DNA from: Mycobacterium sp. 3519A
Lineage (GTDB): Bacteria > Actinomycetota > Actinomycetes > Mycobacteriales > Mycobacteriaceae
Length of the DNA stretch: 64,000 nucleotides
Assembly (NCBI RefSeq): GCF_900240945.1
Contig: NZ_OESG01000014.1
Span: forward strand, 62,001 to 126,000
Direction of reading: 5' to 3'
Part shown: positions 27,070-37,281 of the stretch, piece after piece
How positions within the stretch are numbered: position 1 is the first letter of the stretch
Layout: each line of letters begins with the position of its first letter
Made by a program: the position numbers and the translations under genes
Notes under the pieces: model-generated
Databases searched by the model: none
What the model was told of the DNA's origin: nothing
Seen by the model: the letters and a program-made list of their open reading frames with translations, nothing else

Positions 27070-27089
27070 CAGTGCAACTGGTGGCCATG
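27061..27089. promoter_or_regulatory. Perfect inverted repeat covering the PAP2-like gene start
   Basis: Arms of 13 bp (27061-27073 and 27077-27089, CATGGCCACCAGT and its complement) flank GCA. In RNA this would fold into a very stable hairpin that holds the start codon (GTG 27069 or ATG 27063). It could act in translational control, as an operator, or as a weak terminator after the DinB-like gene. Confidence 0.6.
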
Positions 27090-27110
27090 CGCGAATTGCG
27101 GTGTGCAGGC

Positions 27111-27626
27111 TCAGACGATTCCCCGCACGTACGCCGCCTGGCCGAGGTGCTGCGCTGAGTCGTCGATGATGCTGACCAGGCGGACGCTGGCGGTCACGGG
27201 CGGATTCCAGTTGGTGTCGACCACGCGGTTCAACTCCTCCGCGGTGACCGAGGCGATGTACTCCAGCGTCACCTTGTGCACCGCGTGGTAGTAGCCGGCC
27301 AACAGGTCGGCCGACGCGCGCACCTTGCCCACTTCCTCGGGGGTGTGGCCGTATCCGTGCGCATCCCGCGGCAGGTCGAGCCCGAACCGGTCCACCCAGC
27401 CGTCACGCGTCCACACCTGCTCGATGCCTGCGATATCGCAGAGTTGGGAGTCATGCTGGCGGGCGGCATGCCAGATGAGCCAGGCGATGCTGTTCGCGGT
27501 GCCGGTCGGGCGGAAGAACGCGACCTCGTCGGTCAGACCGTCGGTGAGGTCCTCGACGTGCTCGATGAGTCGGGTGAACGCGTCGCGCAACAGTTCTCTG
27601 ACCGCGGCCAGATCGGAATCAACCAT
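27111..27626 (-). CDS. DinB/DUF664 family putative metal-dependent protein
   Basis: This 171-residue protein has the four-helix DinB fold. The histidines expected to bind metal are in IWHAARQHDSQ (about residue 53), YYHAVHK (about 113) and DDSAQHLGQAAYVRG near the C-terminus. In actinobacteria members act as mycothiol-dependent transferases or isomerases, or as stress proteins, but the exact reaction cannot be told from sequence. It is preceded on the same strand by a VOC-family gene 18 bp away, and such pairs are often detoxification genes. Confidence 0.85.
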   Translation of the reverse strand: MVDSDLAAVRELLRDAFTRLIEHVEDLTDGLTDEVAFFRPTGTANSIAWLIWHAARQHDSQLCDIAGIEQVWTRDGWVDRFGLDLPRDAHGYGHTPEEVGKVRASADLLAGYYHAVHKVTLEYIASVTAEELNRVVDTNWNPPVTASVRLVSIIDDSAQHLGQAAYVRGIV

Positions 27627-27644
27627 GCCTCGACCGTACCGAGG

Positions 27645-28034
27645 TCACTCCTGTGGCCGCGCGCCGTGGAACACCGCCTCGACGTTGTTGCCGTCGGGAT
27701 CGCGAACGAACGCGCCGAAATAACCGGGGTGATACTCCGGCCAGAGCCGCGGTGCATGCAGCGATTCGGCCCCTAGTTCGAGCGCCGCGTCGTAGAACGC
27801 CTTGACGGCATCGGCGTCGGCGGCCTGGAAGGCGACATGGTTCTCCCGATTGGGCCCGGACGCGTCGCCCGCAGTCATATCGGCGATCCAGAAGTCCGGC
27901 TTGCCGTCGGTGCCGTATCCGATGGCGACCTGGAAATCCATCTGCCGGGAGTAGCCCAGCACGCCAAGTACCTTGTCGTAGAACGCCTTCGACTTGTCCC
28001 AGTCCGCGCAGTTGATTCCAAGGTGGTCGATCAT
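27645..28034 (-). CDS. VOC (glyoxalase/bleomycin resistance) family protein
   Basis: This 129-residue protein has two beta-alpha-beta-beta-beta units starting MIDHLGINCADWDKSKAFYD and ENHVAFQAADADAVKAFYDA, and the C-terminal FVRDPDGNNVEAVFH. The likely metal ligands are His4, His67 and Glu119. Function may be in thiol-dependent detoxification or ring cleavage. ATG 28034 lies 4 bp after the preceding crotonase stop with GGATGAG upstream, so it is co-translated with that gene. Confidence 0.88.
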   Translation of the reverse strand: MIDHLGINCADWDKSKAFYDKVLGVLGYSRQMDFQVAIGYGTDGKPDFWIADMTAGDASGPNRENHVAFQAADADAVKAFYDAALELGAESLHAPRLWPEYHPGYFGAFVRDPDGNNVEAVFHGARPQE

Positions 28035-28038
28035 CGGC

Positions 28039-28860
28039 TCATCCTTCCTGTCGGCCCAGGTGATAGCCCAGACGCATCTCGTAATCGCCGGCCTGGTTGC
28101 GCCCGGCAGCCAGCGCGGCCGGGAGCCGTCGCTGCGAACCGGGCCAACTGAAGGAGTCGAAGTAGATGTCGGAGGACGACTTGATGTCGTCGGCGGACGG
28201 CAGCGTGTACCGGTTGATCTGTTGTTTGACGGCCGCGATGGACTCCTTGTCGAAGGACGCGATCCGCCGGGCCAACGTGTCCACCAACCCGTCCAGTTCG
28301 CCGTCTTCGACGGTGCGGTTGACCCATCCGTACCGCTCGGCCAATTCACCGGAGTAGTCGTCGCTGGACAGCGCCACCTCAAGGGCTCGCGCCCGGCCGA
28401 GCAGGAGGGGCAGATGCTCGAGGCCACCGCCGCCGGGCAGATTCCCGTTCGCAGTTTCCGGCTGGCCGAACAACGCGAGCCGGCTGGCGAAGCGCATGTC
28501 CATCGCCTGGGTGAACTCGTTGCCAACGCCACGCAGCCTGCCGCGGATCTTGGCGATCGACACCACCGGCATCCGGGACAGCCGCACGTTGATGTCGATG
28601 ACCAACGGATATCCGGTCACGCCAAGGTCTTTGGGCGTCTCGGCCACCCGTGACGTATCGTAGTGGTTCAAGAAGTAGTCCGGATTCGCGGACTCGAAGA
28701 CGACCACCCGCAACTCGGGTGTGGATTCCATCCGGTCGATCAGCGCAGGCAAATCGACGAGCATCTCCGGGGTGACGAGGTTGATCGGCGGGTTGTCGAA
28801 CACGACCCGCCACAGCCGATCGCTCTCTTCGATTACCGAGAAATGTGTCCAGTGACTCAC
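28039..28860 (-). CDS. Enoyl-CoA hydratase/isomerase family protein
   Basis: This 273-residue crotonase-fold protein has WRVVFDNPPINLVTPEML at the N-terminus and the oxyanion-hole region SIAKIRGRLRGVGNEFTQAM, but the usual GxxFSAGxD motif is replaced by SANPDYFLNHYDTS. It is therefore distant from true hydratases and its substrate is unknown. The GTG 28860 start has GGAGGGAAGGGG about 5 nt upstream. It is the first gene of an operon with the VOC and perhaps DinB genes, and is divergent from the amidohydrolase with 60 bp between. Confidence 0.86.
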   Translation of the reverse strand: MSHWTHFSVIEESDRLWRVVFDNPPINLVTPEMLVDLPALIDRMESTPELRVVVFESANPDYFLNHYDTSRVAETPKDLGVTGYPLVIDINVRLSRMPVVSIAKIRGRLRGVGNEFTQAMDMRFASRLALFGQPETANGNLPGGGGLEHLPLLLGRARALEVALSSDDYSGELAERYGWVNRTVEDGELDGLVDTLARRIASFDKESIAAVKQQINRYTLPSADDIKSSSDIYFDSFSWPGSQRRLPAALAAGRNQAGDYEMRLGYHLGRQEG

Positions 28861-28908
28861 AGCTGACCCCTTCCCTCCGCATCCTGGCACGGGGGGCTGT
28901 GTGAGTCG

Positions 28909-28914
28909 TACATT
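28909..28914 (+). promoter_or_regulatory. -10 element of a leaderless promoter for the D-aminoacylase gene
   Basis: TACATT lies 6 nt before ATG 28921, no ribosome site is present, and a weak TGGCAC stands about 18 bp upstream. The divergent crotonase gene starts 49 bp away. Confidence 0.5.
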
Positions 28915-28920
28915 CAGCTC

Positions 28921-30654
28921 ATGGCGTACGAATTGATCATCCGAAACGGCACCATCGTCGACGGCCTCGGCGGGCAACCGTACGTCGGTGATGTGGCGGT
29001 TTCGGATGGCGTGATAGCGGCGGTCGGCACCGTCGAAGGCACGGGGACGCGCGAGATCGACGCAACCGGACTGCTGGTCACCCCCGGCTTCGTTGATCTG
29101 CATACGCACTACGACGGGCAGGCCATCTGGTCGGACCGCATGACACCGTCGTCGGCCCATGGGGTGACGACGGCCGTGATGGGCAACTGCGGCGTCGGAT
29201 TTGCGCCGTGCCGCCGCGAGGACCACGAGGTGCTGGTGGACGTGATGGCCGGTGTCGAAGACATCCCGGGTGTGGTGATGGTCGACGGGCTGCCGTGGGA
29301 CTGGGAGACGTTCCCGGAGTACCTCGACGCGCTGGATTCGCGCGCCCGCGATATCGACGTCGCGGCGTATCTGCCGCACTCCCCGCTGCGGGTGTATGTG
29401 ATGGGTCAGCGCGGCGCCGACCGGGAACCGGCGACCGACGACGACCTCAAGCAGATGCGGCTGCTGGCCAAAGAAGCCGTCGAGGTCGGTGCGCTTGGCT
29501 TCGCGTCGTCGCGGTTCTCGTTCCACAAGACCGCCAGCGGTGAGCTGATCCCGACTTACAACGCGGCGCAGGCCGAGATCGACGCGATCGCGTCCGGTAT
29601 CGCCGAGGGCGGCGGCGGGTTGATTCAGTTCGTGCCCGATATCGCGGCCGGTGGTTATGCCAATGTGCTGCAACAGGTTTTCGAGGCCGCGCAGGACAAC
29701 GGGTTGCCGGTGACGTTCACGCTGGCCACCGGAAACTCGGGAGACCCGATCTGGCCCGACGCCATCACGCTGGTCGAGAAGTACAACTCGGTCGGCGACC
29801 CCGACGCTGCGATCACCGCGCAAATGTTCCCGCGCCCAATCGGTTTGGTGATCGGGCTGGAGCTGACGGGCAATCCGTTCGTGTTCTATCCGAGCTACCA
29901 GGAGATCGCGGATCTGCCGCTCGCGGAGCGGGTCGCCGAGATGCGCAAGCCCGAGGTGCGGGCGCGCATCCTCGCCGACAAGCCCGCGGACGGCGGACAT
30001 CCGCTGCTGTACCTGGCGCAGGCCTGGAATTGGATCTTCCCGCTGACCGACGACCCGAACTACGAGCCGGATGCGTCGACGTCCATCGCGGCACGCGCTC
30101 AGGCCCGCGGCGTCAGCCCCATGGAGGAGGCGTACGACCGACTGCTCGACGACGACGGTCACGCGATGCTGCTGGTCGCGATGGCCAACTTCGAGAACAA
30201 CTCGCTGGACACCGTCGGTGAATTGATCCGTCGAGATGACGTCGTGCTCGGGCTCGGCGACGGCGGCGCGCACTACGGAATGATCTGCGACGCAAGCTAT
30301 CCCACGTTCGTGCTGGCGCACTGGGCGCGCGACAGGGCGAAGGGCAGGCTGGACGTCGCCGAAGCGGTCCGGATGATGACGTCGGTGCCGGCACGCGTCG
30401 CAGGACTGGCCGATCGCGGACGAATCGCGGTGGGCTACAAGGCGGATCTCAACGTGATCGACCATGCGGCGCTGCGGTTGCACAAGCCGGTGATCACCCA
30501 CGACCTGCCCGCGGGCGGGCGGCGGTTGGACCAGTCCGCGGACGGCTATGTGGCGACGGTGGTTTCCGGTCAGGTGATCGCGGAGAACGGCAAGCCGACC
30601 GATGCCCGGCCCGGCCGACTGGTGCGCGGTCGGCAGGCTGCGCCGGCGCGATGA
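28921..30654 (+). CDS. N-acyl-D-amino-acid deacylase family amidohydrolase
   Basis: This 577-residue metal-dependent hydrolase has the amidohydrolase metal motif DLHTHYD (residues 59-65), a GNCGVGFAP segment, and the distal LGDGGAHYG motif with the conserved Asp. The C-terminal [10 protein letters not shown] beta-sandwich end is present. The family cleaves N-acyl-D-amino acids or related cyclic amides in the cytoplasm. The start is leaderless in type. It overlaps the next gene by ATGA, so both are probably made together. Confidence 0.92.
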   Translation: MAYELIIRNGTIVDGLGGQPYVGDVAVSDGVIAAVGTVEGTGTREIDATGLLVTPGFVDLHTHYDGQAIWSDRMTPSSAHGVTTAVMGNCGVGFAPCRREDHEVLVDVMAGVEDIPGVVMVDGLPWDWETFPEYLDALDSRARDIDVAAYLPHSPLRVYVMGQRGADREPATDDDLKQMRLLAKEAVEVGALGFASSRFSFHKTASGELIPTYNAAQAEIDAIASGIAEGGGGLIQFVPDIAAGGYANVLQQVFEAAQDNGLPVTFTLATGNSGDPIWPDAITLVEKYNSVGDPDAAITAQMFPRPIGLVIGLELTGNPFVFYPSYQEIADLPLAERVAEMRKPEVRARILADKPADGGHPLLYLAQAWNWIFPLTDDPNYEPDASTSIAARAQARGVSPMEEAYDRLLDDDGHAMLLVAMANFENNSLDTVGELIRRDDVVLGLGDGGAHYGMICDASYPTFVLAHWARDRAKGRLDVAEAVRMMTSVPARVAGLADRGRIAVGYKADLNVIDHAALRLHKPVITHDLPAGGRRLDQSADGYVATVVSGQVIAENGKPTDARPGRLVRGRQAAPAR

Positions 30655-31025
30655 GCGTCAAGGTCGATGTCGATCAGCTGGCGGATGCGCTGGCCGACTT
30701 CACGTTCGCCTATCTGATCACCGTCGGCGACGATTTCCGGGCGCACACCGTCGCAGTGCAACCGCGGTTGGTGGACGGCGTCCTCGACGTCGGCTCGATC
30801 GGCAACAGCACGCGCAAAAACGTCGGCAAGCACGACGGCGTGACGTTGGTATGGCCGCCGAGTGAGCCGGGCGGTTACACGCTGATTGTCGACGGCCAGG
30901 GCCAGCCGACTGAGGATGCGCTGCACGTCGTGCCGACCCGCGCGGTGTTGCATCGGCCCGCCACGGCGGACACTCCGGCGACAAACCCAGGCTGCCTGCA
31001 CGATTGCGTCCCACTGGGGGGTTGA
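30651..31025 (+). CDS. Pyridoxamine 5'-phosphate oxidase-like (split beta-barrel) protein
   Basis: This 124-residue protein has the PNPOx-like flavin or deazaflavin fold: [21 protein letters not shown] at the start, a [22 protein letters not shown] core, and [11 protein letters not shown]. The C-terminus contains CLHDC, which could be redox-active or metal-binding. Cofactor and substrate are unknown. It is translationally coupled to the amidohydrolase gene (ATGA), so a shared metabolic role is likely. It converges on a secreted-protein gene with an inverted repeat between them. Confidence 0.83.
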   Translation: MSVKVDVDQLADALADFTFAYLITVGDDFRAHTVAVQPRLVDGVLDVGSIGNSTRKNVGKHDGVTLVWPPSEPGGYTLIVDGQGQPTEDALHVVPTRAVLHRPATADTPATNPGCLHDCVPLGG

Positions 31026-31080
31026 GGGACCGACCCCCGGTAGTCAGAAGCAGTGCGCCACCAACCACCAGGGGTCAGTC

Positions 31081-31109
31081 CACGGGAAAGCTCAGGCCCC
31101 TTTCCCGTG
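31081..31109. terminator. Hairpin between convergent genes, possible bidirectional terminator
   Basis: CACGGGAAAG (31081-31090) pairs perfectly with CTTTCCCGTG (31100-31109) across a 9-nt loop. It lies after the PNPOx-like gene and covers the last codons and stop of the convergent secreted-protein gene. There is no T tract outside the stem, so termination is inferred. Confidence 0.5.
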
Positions 31110-31502
31110 ATGCGAATGCTCCGAGCCGCGACCCTTGTTCGGGTGCTCGGATCCCCGGCCGTTGTTGGGGTGGCCCGAGCCCTGACCGTTGCCGGGTTTG
31201 TTGGGCTGCGCCGGCGGAGCAACCGGTCCGGGCGCCTGCAACCCCGGCAACTGCGGCCCGGTCACCCGTGGCACCGAAGACCCAGGCGGAACCACCGGAC
31301 CCGGAGCCTGCAACCCCACCAACTGCGGCCCACTCACCGACGGCACCGAAGACCCAGGCGGAACCACCGGACCCGGCGCCTGCAACCCCGGCAACTGCGG
31401 ACCGTCGTTACCCGGCTCTGCAGCATGCGCGACGGACGACAACCCCAGCATTGCCAAGGCTGATGTCGCACCAGTGAATCCCCACAAAAGAACGCGCTTC
31501 AT
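31092..31502 (-). CDS. Secreted repetitive Pro/Gly-rich protein with a His-rich tail
   Basis: The 136-residue product has a Sec signal peptide (MKRVLLWGFTGATSALAMLG, cleavage near AHA-AEPG). A 24-residue unit GPQLPGLQAPGPVVPPGSSV follows about 2.6 times, encoded by a 72-bp DNA repeat that is nearly identical between copies. The C-terminus GRGSEHPNKGRGSEHSHHGKG is basic and His-rich and might bind metal or cell-wall polymers. I recognise no family. It is divergent from a methyltransferase gene with about 275 bp of more AT-rich DNA between. Confidence 0.82.
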   Translation of the reverse strand: MKRVLLWGFTGATSALAMLGLSSVAHAAEPGNDGPQLPGLQAPGPVVPPGSSVPSVSGPQLVGLQAPGPVVPPGSSVPRVTGPQLPGLQAPGPVAPPAQPNKPGNGQGSGHPNNGRGSEHPNKGRGSEHSHHGKGA

Positions 31503-31778
31503 GTCTCTCCTGATTTCTTGGTGTCAACTGTGGGTGCGCAGGCAGCTTCCTGCGTACCTCCGGTCTGCCGGCCGCAGCGTGCTCACCGCCGACACCTTCC
31601 TTAACCGCGGTCGCATCCGAATTGGCGCGCTGTTGAGGGTTTTGTCTCAAAAGCGGGCGAAGAGGTTTAAAACGCGAAAAGCCATGTCGAGCAAACCTAT
31701 TCGCGAAGATACTCTTCGATTGACGTTCTTTTTGTTCGTTTACTTGATTTTCTTGTTCGATTGCTGCATGCTGACTGT

Positions 31779-32576
31779 GTGCTCGAAACCCAGTACGCGA
31801 CCGGCGTCCCCCGGCGGAACATCGAGACAGCGCTCACCAACGCCGGCCTGGACCTCGCACGCCTCGAGGCCGCGGAACTGGCGCCGCTGGAGGACTTCCA
31901 CACCATGGGCCGCATTGCGACCCATCAACTGCTCGACCTGCTCGACATCAGTGGCCGCGAGCATGTGCTCGACGCCGGTTGCGGCGTGGGCGGTACGGCC
32001 CGGTTCGTCGCCGATCGCTACGAATGTCGGGTCAGCGCAGTGGATTTGACCGACGAGTACTGCGAGACCGCCCGCTGGCTCAACGGCCTCGTCGGATTGG
32101 ACGGTCGAATATCGGTTCCGCGAGCCGACGTGACGGATTTGCCGTTCGCCGATGCCACCTTCGACGTCGTCGTCAGCCAGCACGTGCAGATGAACGTCTT
32201 CGACAAGGGCCGACTCTATGCAGAAGCGGGCCGGGTGCTTGTCGACGGCGGGCGACTTGCGTTGTGGGACATCGCATCTGGCGGCAAAGGCGAACTCGAC
32301 TTCCCGCTGCCCTGGGCTGACCATCCCGGGCAGAGTCACCTCGTCACGCCGGACCAGCTGCGCGCCAGCGTCGAGGCCGCCGGGTTCACAGTCGAGCATT
32401 GGGCAGATCTCAGCGCTCAGGCCGCCACCGTGATGCAGACGTTTCTGACGCTGCCCACCAACCCGCTGGGGTTGCACGCGTTCGTTGCCGACTTCGCGAC
32501 CAAGGCCACGAACCTCGCGGCCGCGCTCGCCGACGGCAGGCTGCACGCCATCCAGGCCGTGGCCCGCCGAATGTGA
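31779..32576 (+). CDS. SAM-dependent class I methyltransferase
   Basis: This protein of about 265 residues has SAM motif I VLDAGCGVGGTARFVA (about residues 64-79), motif II VSAVDLTDEYCE and post motifs DLPFADATFDVVVSQHVQMN. It looks like small-molecule methyltransferases of the sarcosine/phosphoethanolamine/UbiE type, and the acceptor is unknown. I prefer GTG 31779 over a TTG at 31761, but neither has a ribosome site. The upstream 275 bp is AT-richer than the surroundings. A strong bidirectional terminator lies between it and groEL. Confidence 0.88.
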   Translation: MLETQYATGVPRRNIETALTNAGLDLARLEAAELAPLEDFHTMGRIATHQLLDLLDISGREHVLDAGCGVGGTARFVADRYECRVSAVDLTDEYCETARWLNGLVGLDGRISVPRADVTDLPFADATFDVVVSQHVQMNVFDKGRLYAEAGRVLVDGGRLALWDIASGGKGELDFPLPWADHPGQSHLVTPDQLRASVEAAGFTVEHWADLSAQAATVMQTFLTLPTNPLGLHAFVADFATKATNLAAALADGRLHAIQAVARRM

Positions 32577-32644
32577 GGTTGTGTCACGCGAATCGCGAAA
32601 AACGCGTGCGGGTAACCCACGTTCGCCGGAAAATAAGCCACACA

Positions 32645-32685
32645 CGAAAAGGCCCGGGGTGCCGAAGCACACCCGGGCCTTTTCG
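32645..32685. terminator. Bidirectional intrinsic terminator between methyltransferase and groEL
   Basis: Perfect 14-bp arms CGAAAAGGCCCGGG (32645-32658) and CCCGGGCCTTTTCG (32672-32685) flank a 13-nt loop. The A-rich and T-rich ends of the stem provide a U tract in either direction, fitting two convergent genes. Confidence 0.85.
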
Positions 32686-32693
32686 TAAAGGAC

Positions 32694-34452
<1,759 letters not shown>

Positions 34453-34461
34453 ACTGCATTC

Positions 34462-34488
34462 TTAGCACTCGACCAGGGCGAGTGCAAG
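34462..34488. promoter_or_regulatory. Second CIRCE operator distal to groEL
   Basis: TTAGCACTC-N9-GAGTGCAAG has a full left arm and a 6-bp right match. It is 9 bp from the first CIRCE and 1 bp from the stop of the PE-PPE-domain gene, giving a tandem HrcA operator. Confidence 0.85.
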
Positions 34489-34489
34489 G

Positions 34490-35593
34490 TCACTGAGGCT
34501 GTTCGGAGGCCCCACTCTTCGATTCAGCGCTCAGCGGACCCTTGCGCCGTTCGGCACGCCGTTCCGCGACCCTCGTCGTCGGCTCGCGCAGGCTGCGCTC
34601 CACCCGGTCGCGCAGGCGCTTGCGCCGCTTCGGAGTGTCGGCCGCCTTCTTCGACACCGACGCTTGCGCACCGTCGCGGGCCTGCTGCTGGCCCTGCACA
34701 TTGCGGTGAATTCCGCCGTTGGCGAGATACGGACGGGTGTCCCCCGGCTTGTCGTGGCGACGATATCCGGCGTCGACGATCGGACGAAGAATGCGATCGG
34801 CCTGATCGACGATCTTGTCGGGGACCCCGATGAGGCGGAACACCTGCGTCAGCGGCAGCTGTGGGGTCGGAACGAAATGCGTCACGACGGTCCCGCCCGC
34901 GCTGTTCGTCGTGGTGGTGGTGTTCGCCTTCGGCACGTTGGCCGGATTGGTGGCCGAGATCGGCGGCCCGTGCACGAAGGCCGCTCCCATCACCGCATTG
35001 GCGAGTGAGATCAGGTTCCACGGCCGATCGGGCGGGTCGGCCCAGAAGTCGTACTCACCGATGACGATCGTCGTGTGATACGGCGACTCAGGAACCCGGC
35101 TCACCCGGTAGTTCAGCAGCGGGATGAAGGTGCCCACCGTGAACCACTTCGCGACGCCGGCCTCGGGCGGAGCGATCAACACGAATCTGATGTCGTCCTT
35201 CGACGGGGGCTCGGCGCTGTCCGCGAGTTTCCTGGCGAGTCTGGACGCGACCACACTGCCCATCGATTCACCGATCACGACGACCGGGCCGTCGATCTTG
35301 TCGACGACGCGTTGCGCCCGCGCGACGCCCTCACGCAGCGCGCGGTCCGCGTCCAGCGCATTCTGCGAATATTCGACCAATTGCGGGTGGGGGTCGTCGT
35401 GGAAGTTGATGCCGATGACCGGATACGTCAGCGCGACCAACGGGTACAGCGGGTTGATCTCCTTGAAGACAGTCGCGCCCGGGATCAGCACCGCTTCCTC
35501 GGCGTGCCCGGCGGCACTCGTTGCGGTGACACCGCCCAGCGCGAGGAAGGCAACTGTTAGCGCGGAGACTGTCCGCTTCATCCAACTCGCCAT
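34490..35593 (-). CDS. Secreted PE-PPE-domain alpha/beta hydrolase
   Basis: This 367-residue protein has a signal peptide ([20 protein letters not shown], cleavage near GHA) followed by a PE-PPE-type hydrolase domain with nucleophile motif [17 protein letters not shown] at about residue 107-123. Partner residues are likely in [11 protein letters not shown]. The C-terminal 80 residues form a very basic tail ([17 protein letters not shown]) that could bind DNA, lipid or the cell wall. The family acts on lipid esters or transfers acyl chains in the envelope. ATG 35593 has GGGGGGCGAC upstream. It ends 1 bp from the distal groEL CIRCE site. Confidence 0.87.
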   Translation of the reverse strand: MASWMKRTVSALTVAFLALGGVTATSAAGHAEEAVLIPGATVFKEINPLYPLVALTYPVIGINFHDDPHPQLVEYSQNALDADRALREGVARAQRVVDKIDGPVVVIGESMGSVVASRLARKLADSAEPPSKDDIRFVLIAPPEAGVAKWFTVGTFIPLLNYRVSRVPESPYHTTIVIGEYDFWADPPDRPWNLISLANAVMGAAFVHGPPISATNPANVPKANTTTTTNSAGGTVVTHFVPTPQLPLTQVFRLIGVPDKIVDQADRILRPIVDAGYRRHDKPGDTRPYLANGGIHRNVQGQQQARDGAQASVSKKAADTPKRRKRLRDRVERSLREPTTRVAERRAERRKGPLSAESKSGASEQPQ

Positions 35594-35661
35594 GTCGCCC
35601 CCCCAATGACGCCAGCGTCAACGATGTGAAGGGTAACCCGGCCGGCTGCCGCTACGTGGCG

Positions 35662-36222
35662 TTACGCCCGCAACCCGTCCAGGACGACCTCCGTCAGCCG
35701 CTCGGCCGCCTCGGCGTTGTAGCTTTGGATCGCCTGCGCCCCCACCATCAGCGCCTTCACATCGCGCACGTCCAGATCGCAGCGCACTGTGCCCGCCTTC
35801 TGCCCGGCCCGCAGCAAATCCCCGAGCAATCCCAGAAAGGCTTCTTCGGCTTCGGGCACGGCGGTCTTCACGTCGACGCAGATTCCGGCCAGCGCCTCGG
35901 CGAGGCCGCGGTCGGTCGCGCCCCATTGCAGCACCATCGACCGCAGGAAGGCATACAGCGCCTCGCCGGGGTCCTTGGAGGCCAACAGCTCGCGGCCCTC
36001 GGCGACGATGCGGTCGATGCGGTCCTCGACCACCGCGCGGTACAGGTCCTCCTTGGTCGGAAAGTGCCGGTAGACGGTGCCCGCACCGACGCCGGCCCGA
36101 CGGGCGATCTCGTCGATCGGCACGCCGAGTCCCTCGGCGGCGAAGGTGTCGTAGGCGACCTCCAGCACGCGCGCACGGTTGCGCGCCGCGTCAGCGCGCA
36201 TCGGGCGGGCGGTTTCAGTCAT
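35662..36222 (-). CDS. TetR-family transcriptional regulator
   Basis: This 186-residue regulator has an N-terminal TetR helix-turn-helix (residues about 15-60, with IDEIARRAGVGAGTVYRHFP) and a C-terminal ligand domain with the hydrophobic, SBP-like end typical of the family. It is transcribed divergently from the SDR gene at 36320, and an 11-bp inverted repeat lies between them, so it probably represses that SDR gene and itself. The ligand is unknown. Confidence 0.92.
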   Translation of the reverse strand: MTETARPMRADAARNRARVLEVAYDTFAAEGLGVPIDEIARRAGVGAGTVYRHFPTKEDLYRAVVEDRIDRIVAEGRELLASKDPGEALYAFLRSMVLQWGATDRGLAEALAGICVDVKTAVPEAEEAFLGLLGDLLRAGQKAGTVRCDLDVRDVKALMVGAQAIQSYNAEAAERLTEVVLDGLRA

Positions 36223-36242
36223 CTAAGCACCTAGGGAATAGA

Positions 36243-36298
36243 TAAACGGGGCGTGCGTTCCGTATATTCGACATCAAACGGAGCCGCCGCCCCGTTTA
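36243..36298. promoter_or_regulatory. Divergent operator/promoter between tetR and SDR genes
   Basis: TAAACGGGGCG (36243-36253) and CGCCCCGTTTA (36288-36298) form a perfect 11-bp inverted repeat with 34 bp between. Inside it lie a -10-like TATATT (36264-36269) and a smaller TCCGT/ACGGA repeat. This layout fits a TetR operator over the SDR promoter. Confidence 0.65.
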
Positions 36299-36319
36299 CC
36301 CACATTTTAGGAGATCGCC

Positions 36320-37231
36320 ATGAGCAGGTGGACCACAAACGACATCCCCGACCAGACGGGCCGCGTCGCCGTCGTCACCGGCGCCAACACCGGACTGGGT
36401 TACGAGACCGCGACCGCGCTCGCCGCCAAGGGTGCGCATGTGGTGATCGCCGTCCGCAATCTCGAGAAGGGCAAGGCCGCCGCCGACTTGATCGCACGGG
36501 CCAACCCCGGAGCCAGCGTCGCCATTCAAGAACTCGACCTGTCCGCACTGGACTCAGTGCGCGCGGCCGCCGACCAACTGCGCGCGGACTACTCGTCGAT
36601 CGACCTGCTGATCAACAACGCCGGGGTGATGATGCCGCCGAAGTCGACCACCAAGGACGGCTTCGAATTGCAGTTCGGCACCAACCATCTGGGCCACTTC
36701 GCGCTGACCAATCTGCTGCTCGACCGCCTGGTCACCACGCCCGGCTCGCGCGTGGTGACCGTCAGCAGCGTCGGGCACCGCTTCGCCAGGACCGGAATCA
36801 ACTTCGACGATCTGCAATCCGACCGCGAGTACAGCCGGCTGCGCGCGTACGGGCAGTCCAAGTTGGCCAATCTGATGTTCACCTATGAACTGCAGCGGCG
36901 CCTACAGGGCACCAACACCATCGCCGTCGCGGCGCATCCGGGCGGCTCTAAAACCGAACTGGTCCGCAACCTGCCGCCCCTCATTGCGGCGGCGGCCAGG
37001 CTCCTCGAGCCGGTGATGCAGGGCGCCGACATGGGTGCGCTGCCGACGCTGCGCGCAGCCACCGACCCCGGCGTGATCGGGGGACAGTACTTCGGGCCGG
37101 ACGGGTTCTCCGAGCAACGCGGTTACCCGAAGGTGGTGGCGTCCAGCAGGGTGTCGCACGACACCGACGCGCAGCGCAGGCTGTGGACGGTGTCGGAGGA
37201 ACTGACCTCGGTGATGGCGCCGGTCGGCTGA
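36320..37231 (+). CDS. Short-chain dehydrogenase/reductase (retinol-dehydrogenase-like), copy 1
   Basis: This 303-residue SDR has the cofactor motif [12 protein letters not shown] (residues 20-31), the NNAG motif (INNAGVMM) and the active site YGQSK with upstream Ser in VSSVGHR. It is a close paralogue of the SDR at 56436: the reading frames align over the whole length and a 40-bp DNA stretch is identical. It is controlled by the divergent TetR gene. A TAGGAG ribosome site precedes ATG 36320. It is the left edge of an accessory block that ends at the second copy. Confidence 0.93.
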   Translation: MSRWTTNDIPDQTGRVAVVTGANTGLGYETATALAAKGAHVVIAVRNLEKGKAAADLIARANPGASVAIQELDLSALDSVRAAADQLRADYSSIDLLINNAGVMMPPKSTTKDGFELQFGTNHLGHFALTNLLLDRLVTTPGSRVVTVSSVGHRFARTGINFDDLQSDREYSRLRAYGQSKLANLMFTYELQRRLQGTNTIAVAAHPGGSKTELVRNLPPLIAAAARLLEPVMQGADMGALPTLRAATDPGVIGGQYFGPDGFSEQRGYPKVVASSRVSHDTDAQRRLWTVSEELTSVMAPVG

Positions 37232-37281
37232 GCTGAGCTGGGCCACAGCCGATTCCCAGCCCGGCGCGCCACAGTGAGGCG

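Noticed and set aside
28039..30501. Long minus-strand frame joining the crotonase region with DNA under the amidohydrolase gene
   Set aside because: Only the part up to 28860 matches a crotonase and has a good ribosome site. The rest is antisense to the amidohydrolase and has no motif.
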